Shown here piece after piece: positions 31,681 through 35,300 of a stretch of DNA of 35,300 nt. The notes under the pieces are model-generated. The model worked only from the letters and a program-made list of their open reading frames with translations. It was not told the origin of the DNA and searched no databases. Origin of the DNA: an uncultured Prevotellaceae bacterium (GTDB taxonomy: Bacteria > Bacteroidota > Bacteroidia > Bacteroidales > Bacteroidaceae); assembly GCA_900318685.1 (NCBI GenBank), contig ONLL01000041.1:1-35300 (forward strand), given 5' to 3'. Made by a program: the position numbers and the translations under genes. How positions within the stretch are numbered: the stretch's first letter is position 1; each line of letters begins with the position of its first letter.

Positions 31681-33963
31681 ATGCAGAAGAATTTGGTGAT
31701 AGTAGAGTCTCCGGCCAAGGCCAAGACCATCGAGAAATTCCTGGGCGACGACTACAAAGTGATGTCGAGCTACGGCCACATACGCGACCTGAAGAAGCAC
31801 GACCTGAGTATCAACGAGCAGACCCTGGAACCCGAATACGAGATCCCCGACGAGAAGAAGAAGCTGGTAGGCGAGCTGAAGAGCCAGGCCAAGAAAGCCA
31901 GTCAGGTTTGGCTGGCAAGTGATGAGGACCGCGAGGGAGAAGCCATCTCGTGGCATCTGTGCGAGGTGCTGGGCCTGGACGAGGAGAAGACCAAGCGCAT
32001 TGTGTTCCACGAGATCACCAAGCCGGCTATCATGGAAGCCATCGAGCATCCGCGCACGCTGGACATGAACCTCGTAGATGCACAGCAGGCCCGTCGCGTG
32101 CTCGACCGCCTGGTGGGCTTCAAGCTCTCACCGGTGCTCTGGCGCAAGGTGAAGCCGTCACTTTCGGCAGGACGCGTACAGAGCGTGGCCGTCAGGCTGA
32201 TCGTCGAGCGTGAGCGCGAGATTCAGGAATTCAAGAGCGAGAGCTACTACAGCATCAGCGCCATCTTCGCCATCATCAATCCCGACGGCTCTGCATCCGA
32301 GGTCAAGGCCGTGCTGCAGCAGCGCCTGAAGACCGCTGAGGAGGTGCAGGAATACCTGGAGCAGTGCAAGGATGCCAGCTTCACCGTCGAGTCAGTGCAG
32401 AAGAAGCCCACAAAGCGCACGCCGGCACCACCCTTCACCACTTCCACGCTCCAGCAGGAGGCCGCCCGCAAGCTGGGCTTCACCGTCAGCCAGACCATGA
32501 TGATAGCGCAGCACCTCTATGAGAGCGGACGCATCACCTACATGCGAACCGACTCTGTCAACCTCGCCGGGCTGGCCATCCAGGCAGCCAAGGAGGAGAT
32601 CACCAGCCTCTATGGTGCAGAATATAGCAAGGTGCGACAGTATCACACCAGCTCGAAGGGAGCACAGGAAGCCCACGAGGCCATCCGTCCCACCTATATG
32701 AACCAGACCTCCATCGAGGGCACCATGCAGGAGCGTCGTCTCTACGACCTCATCTGGAAGCGCACGGCAGCCAGCCAGATGGCCGATGCCGAGATCGAGA
32801 GAACCACCGTCAACATCAGCGGCGGCTTCGTGGCCACGGGCGAGGTGGTGAAGTTCGACGGCTTCCTGAAGGTCTATCGCGAGTCGACCGACGATGAGGA
32901 AGAAGTGCACGACGAGTTTGCACACGTATTGCCCCCGTTGAAGAAGGGCGACGAGCTCACACGCCGTGAGATCAGTGCTTCAGAGCGCTTCACCCAGGGC
33001 CCACAGCGATATACCGAGGCCCTGCTGGTGCACAAGCTCGAGGAGCTGGGCATCGGACGTCCGTCGACGTATGCCCCCACCATCTCCACCATTCAGCAGC
33101 GCGAGTATGTGGTAAAAGGCGACAAGAAGGGCGAGGAGCACGAGTACGACGTGATCACCCTCAAGGGTAAGCAGATCACCTCCCGCAAGCGCAGGGAGAC
33201 CACCGGCTCGGAGAAGGGCAAGCTGCTGCCTACCGACATCGGCATCGTGGTCAACGACTATCTGATGGAGCATTTCCCCATTATCATGGACTATAACTTC
33301 ACAGCTAAGGTCGAGCTCGACTTCGATAAGATCGCCGAAGGCAAGGTGCAGTGGATGAAGATGATGAAGAACTTCGACAAGGACTTTGAGCCCACCGTAG
33401 AGAAAGCCATCAACCAGCGCTCCGAGCGCAAGGCAGGAGAGCGCGAGCTGGGCAAGGACCCCAAGACAGGCAAGCCCGTCTTCGCCAAGATAGGACGCTT
33501 CGGACCTGTCGTGCAGATAGGGGTCGCCAGCGACAAGGAGAAGCCTCAGTTTGCCCACATGCCCAAGGAGCTGAGCATGGAGACCATCACCCTGGAGCAG
33601 GCCCTGGAGCTCTTCAAGCTGCCTCGCATGCTGGGCGAGTATGAAGGCGAGCCCATCACCGTCTCCTCAGGACGCTACGGCCCCTACATCCTCCATAAGA
33701 ACCTCTATGCCTCGCTGCCCAAGGGCTCCGATCCCCTCACCATCACCATTGCCGAGGCAGTCAAGCTCATCGACGAGAAGCGGCATCAGGAAGAGAAGAA
33801 GCACCTGCGCGTGTTCGTCGAAGACCAAGACCTTGAGGTGCTCGACGGCCGCTACGGTCCCTATCTCGTATACAAAGGCAAGAACTACCGTCTGCCCAAG
33901 TCCCTGCACGAAAAAGTGCGCGAGCTGAGTTACGAAGAGGCAATGGCTATCGTGAACAGATGA
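31681..33963 (+). CDS. topA: DNA topoisomerase I
   Basis: A 760-residue type IA topoisomerase: N-terminal Toprim (VIVESPAKAKTIEKFLG, then ASDEDREGEAISWHL with the DxDxE-like acidic cluster), catalytic Tyr287 in RITYMRTDS, and the GIGRPSTYAPTI segment. The C-terminus carries three glycine-rich repeats (GRFGPVVQIG, GRYGPYILHKN, GRYGPYLVYKG), not zinc fingers, as is normal in Bacteroidetes. It relaxes negative supercoils and is essential. Its stop overlaps the next ATG (ATGA at 33960-33963). Confidence 0.98.
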   Translation: MQKNLVIVESPAKAKTIEKFLGDDYKVMSSYGHIRDLKKHDLSINEQTLEPEYEIPDEKKKLVGELKSQAKKASQVWLASDEDREGEAISWHLCEVLGLDEEKTKRIVFHEITKPAIMEAIEHPRTLDMNLVDAQQARRVLDRLVGFKLSPVLWRKVKPSLSAGRVQSVAVRLIVEREREIQEFKSESYYSISAIFAIINPDGSASEVKAVLQQRLKTAEEVQEYLEQCKDASFTVESVQKKPTKRTPAPPFTTSTLQQEAARKLGFTVSQTMMIAQHLYESGRITYMRTDSVNLAGLAIQAAKEEITSLYGAEYSKVRQYHTSSKGAQEAHEAIRPTYMNQTSIEGTMQERRLYDLIWKRTAASQMADAEIERTTVNISGGFVATGEVVKFDGFLKVYRESTDDEEEVHDEFAHVLPPLKKGDELTRREISASERFTQGPQRYTEALLVHKLEELGIGRPSTYAPTISTIQQREYVVKGDKKGEEHEYDVITLKGKQITSRKRRETTGSEKGKLLPTDIGIVVNDYLMEHFPIIMDYNFTAKVELDFDKIAEGKVQWMKMMKNFDKDFEPTVEKAINQRSERKAGERELGKDPKTGKPVFAKIGRFGPVVQIGVASDKEKPQFAHMPKELSMETITLEQALELFKLPRMLGEYEGEPITVSSGRYGPYILHKNLYASLPKGSDPLTITIAEAVKLIDEKRHQEEKKHLRVFVEDQDLEVLDGRYGPYLVYKGKNYRLPKSLHEKVRELSYEEAMAIVNR

Positions 33964-34487
33964 AGCGCATCATCCTCATCGGCTACATGGGAGCCGGCAA
34001 GACCACCATCGGACGGGCCCTGGCCAAGGAGCTGGGGCTCGACTTCTACGACCTCGACTGGTATATTGAGAATCGTCGGCGGAAGAAGATACCCCAGATC
34101 TTCGAAGAGCTGGGCGAGGAAGGCTTCCGCAAGATAGAGCACAACATGCTGCACGAGGTGGCGGAGTTCGAGGATGTCATCATCAGCTGCGGCGGGGGCA
34201 CGCCTTGTTTCTTCGACAATATCGACTATATGAACCAGCAGGCTCAGGTGGTCTACCTCCACTGCACGCCCGAGGTGCTCCACGGCCATCTCCTGATGGG
34301 CCGCGTCGAGCGCCCGCTCATCAAGGGGAAGTCGCCCGAGGAGCTCATCTCCTTCATCAAGGAGCAGCTTGCCACGCGCGAACAATATTACGCCAAAGCC
34401 CGATATACGCTCGATGTCACCCTCATGGATAACTTCGAGAAGATCAAGATCACCGTCGAGAAGCTGCGCGAGCTGCTGGACATCTGA
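33960..34487 (+). CDS. aroK: Shikimate kinase
   Basis: A 175-residue shikimate kinase: P-loop GYMGAGKTT (8-16), the D31/D33 pair in FYDLDWYIE, R57 in GFRKIEH, CGGGTP (77-82) for shikimate binding and RPL (R118) in the lid. It phosphorylates shikimate in aromatic amino acid synthesis. It is translationally coupled to topA by a 4-bp overlap. The next gene (DUF4248) faces it, its stop 20 bp away. Confidence 0.97.
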   Translation: MKRIILIGYMGAGKTTIGRALAKELGLDFYDLDWYIENRRRKKIPQIFEELGEEGFRKIEHNMLHEVAEFEDVIISCGGGTPCFFDNIDYMNQQAQVVYLHCTPEVLHGHLLMGRVERPLIKGKSPEELISFIKEQLATREQYYAKARYTLDVTLMDNFEKIKITVEKLRELLDI

Positions 34488-34507
34488 GGGCTGTACGTCT
34501 TTGCCCA

Positions 34508-34654
34508 TCAGCTCAGGTGCGTGGCGTTGAGGTCGTCGACGAGCGGCTGGCAGCCTTTGATCCATCTCACCAGATGGTTCACCGCCACGCGCGGATCTGA
34601 GTCGGGGAAATAGCGCAGGGCCAGCTCCTTCTTCGTGACAAATTGTTCTTTCAT
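34508..34654 (-). CDS. Second DUF4248 protein, C-terminally shortened
   Basis: A 48-residue product (MKEQFVTKKELALRYFPDSD ... PRVAVNHLVRWIKGCQPLVD) that aligns with the DUF4248 protein at 329-538 (KSELAMLYFPDASPHVALNR...) over the first 50 residues, then ends at ATHLS, 20 bp from the aroK stop, where the other copy continues for about 20 residues. It looks clipped where the element meets the core gene aroK. The upstream region with iterons is shared with the first copy. Confidence 0.7.
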   Translation of the reverse strand: MKEQFVTKKELALRYFPDSDPRVAVNHLVRWIKGCQPLVDDLNATHLS

Positions 34655-34660
34655 ATCGCT

Positions 34661-34748
34661 TCCTGTTTGTAATGATATGGTTTATGCATGCTAACTACTA
34701 TACTTTTCAGTGCTAAGTACTATACTTACGAGGCCTGAGCACTATATC
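34661..34748 (-). promoter_or_regulatory. Upstream region of second DUF4248 gene with iterons
   Basis: TCCTGTTTGTAATGATATGG is followed by 22-bp units at 34689-34710 (TGCTAACTACTATAC...), 34711-34732 (TGCTAAGTACTATAC...) and a degenerate third from 34733. The first unit again starts 35 bp from the ATG. The remaining AT-rich interval to 34933 shows no gene. Confidence 0.6.
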
Positions 34749-34933
34749 GATCATCAGATGAGATACGTGTTTTCAAACATTTCACATTGCACTCAAAACA
34801 TATCAGGCACAGCACAAGAGTTCGTTTGCGAGGTAACCAACGGTATTTCATAAACATGCGAGGCTTAAATTTTCTTATTAATTTTTGTTTTAATTTTGAG
34901 CGAAGCGACCCCTTTAATTCTTCACTCTTTCTG

Positions 34934-35004
34934 GAAGTCTCCCCCTCATATCATGTCACCCCCTTATAGGGGGGGACAGATATAAGAGGGGGGGGCGAGA
35001 CTTC
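34934..35004. repeat. Compound C/G-rich palindrome at the 3' end of the broken ATPase
   Basis: GAAGTCTC (34934-34941) pairs with GAGACTTC (34997-35004). Inside lie CCCCCTC with GAGGGGGG, ATAT with ATAT, TGTC with GACA, and a central CCCCC-TTATA-GGGGG hairpin (34959-34973). It encodes the last residues and stop of the truncated ATPase frame. Confidence 0.65.
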
Positions 35005-35300
35005 AGAAGGGGGGCCGGACGATAGACGGTGAGACTGTCGCGCTGTGACTTCTCGATGATCTTCTGCTCCAGTGCCTGGTGCAGCAGTTGGTTGTACTTG
35101 AACTTTCTCAAAGCCAGTCGGCAACCACTCCCCTCTCTTACCACAGCCGTCCCCCCTCGCCCCATTTGGTAATTACTCCCCTCTCCCCCGCGAGAGGGGT
35201 CGGGGGAGAGGCTATTTGACATCAACATACTCGTCACAAACGTCTTTCCGCTCTTCGCCTTACCCGTTATCGCCACCAGCTCGCCACGCGGGAAACACGG
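34956..35300 (-). pseudogene. Broken P-loop ATPase gene (5' end outside window)
   Basis: The frame enters from the window edge as FPRGELVAITGKAKSGKTFV, a RecA/AAA_25-like Walker A (GKAKSGKT) typical of ATPases of Bacteroidales VapE/DUF4248 elements. After TSMLMSN it runs into C/G-rich repeat residues (SLSPDPSRGGEGS..., about 35127-35213), then an unrelated helical stretch (KFKYNQLLHQALEQKIIEKS) and more repeat residues, and stops at 34956. No Walker B follows, so the ATPase is not functional as read. The stretch before the window edge is not visible. Confidence 0.6.
35127..35213. repeat. C/G-rich palindromic repeats inside the broken ATPase gene
   Basis: C-rich runs (CACTCCCCTCTC, GTCCCCCCTCGCCCC) precede a clear unit CTCCCCTCTCCCCCGCGAG followed by AGGGGTCGGGGGAGAGGC (35175-35212). 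The unit is self-complementary and closely resembles that at 4170-4244. Confidence 0.7.

Overview
The window looks like a chromosomal segment of a Prevotella-type member of the Bacteroidales (Prevotella/Segatella/Xylanibacter). The reasons are the recurrent Bacteroidetes promoter box TAnnTTTG ahead of most genes, scarce Shine-Dalgarno sequences, DUF4248 and VapE genes of Bacteroidales elements, putative type IX secretion C-termini, a GH67/CE1 xylan locus, and a TopA that ends in glycine-rich C-terminal repeats instead of zinc fingers. The genus is inferred; there is no rRNA or tRNA here to confirm it.

Left part (1-4.8 kb): accessory DNA. A gene end (1-81), a strongly structured non-coding block (116-234), a DUF4248 gene with tandem 22-bp upstream iterons, a VapE-type primase-helicase gene, a divergent ATPase_2/DUF234 gene, an unrecognised gene with a long structured leader, and C/G-rich palindromic repeats inserted in frame.

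4.8-11.7 kb: a small-gene and regulatory region. It holds two small unrecognised genes (one clearly a membrane protein) beside a 220-bp foldback (MITE-like) element, a secreted beta-propeller protein, a membrane-anchored TPR/HTH regulator, an AAA_14/DUF4143 ATPase, and a graveyard of toxin-antitoxin-like genes (intact MNT nucleotidyltransferase with a beheaded HEPN partner; DUF3791, an internally deleted DUF3990, and a companion gene).

11.7-18.0 kb: all minus strand, a plant-polysaccharide locus. It has GH67 alpha-glucuronidase, a SIMPL-domain protein, a large parallel beta-helix secreted protein, and a CBM48-CE1 (feruloyl/acetyl xylan) esterase. The esterase and glucuronidase would strip side chains from glucuronoarabinoxylan; the beta-helix protein is of unknown specificity.

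18.2-24.2 kb: a complete tripartite RND efflux operon (adaptor lipoprotein, HAE1 permease, outer-membrane factor lipoprotein), with an inverted repeat over the promoter and a pair of inverted palindromic repeats straddling the start codon of the third gene. 24.2-34.5 kb: mostly core genes (an LpxA-like acyltransferase, thioredoxin plus a small acidic protein, an M15 peptidase, a 1445-residue modular adhesin, a zinc-ribbon NUDIX hydrolase, topoisomerase I and shikimate kinase). At 34.5 kb the accessory type of DNA resumes: a second, shortened DUF4248 gene with the same iterons and a broken P-loop ATPase gene full of palindromic repeats.

The most distinctive features are the C/G-rich palindromic repeats and short GAGTGGA-type repeats that sit in frame inside several proteins, including a lipoprotein signal peptide; the paired DUF4248/iteron modules; the structured non-coding units at 116-234 and 4555-4675; and the decayed toxin-antitoxin cluster joined to a copy of the 5' end of the TPR regulator gene.
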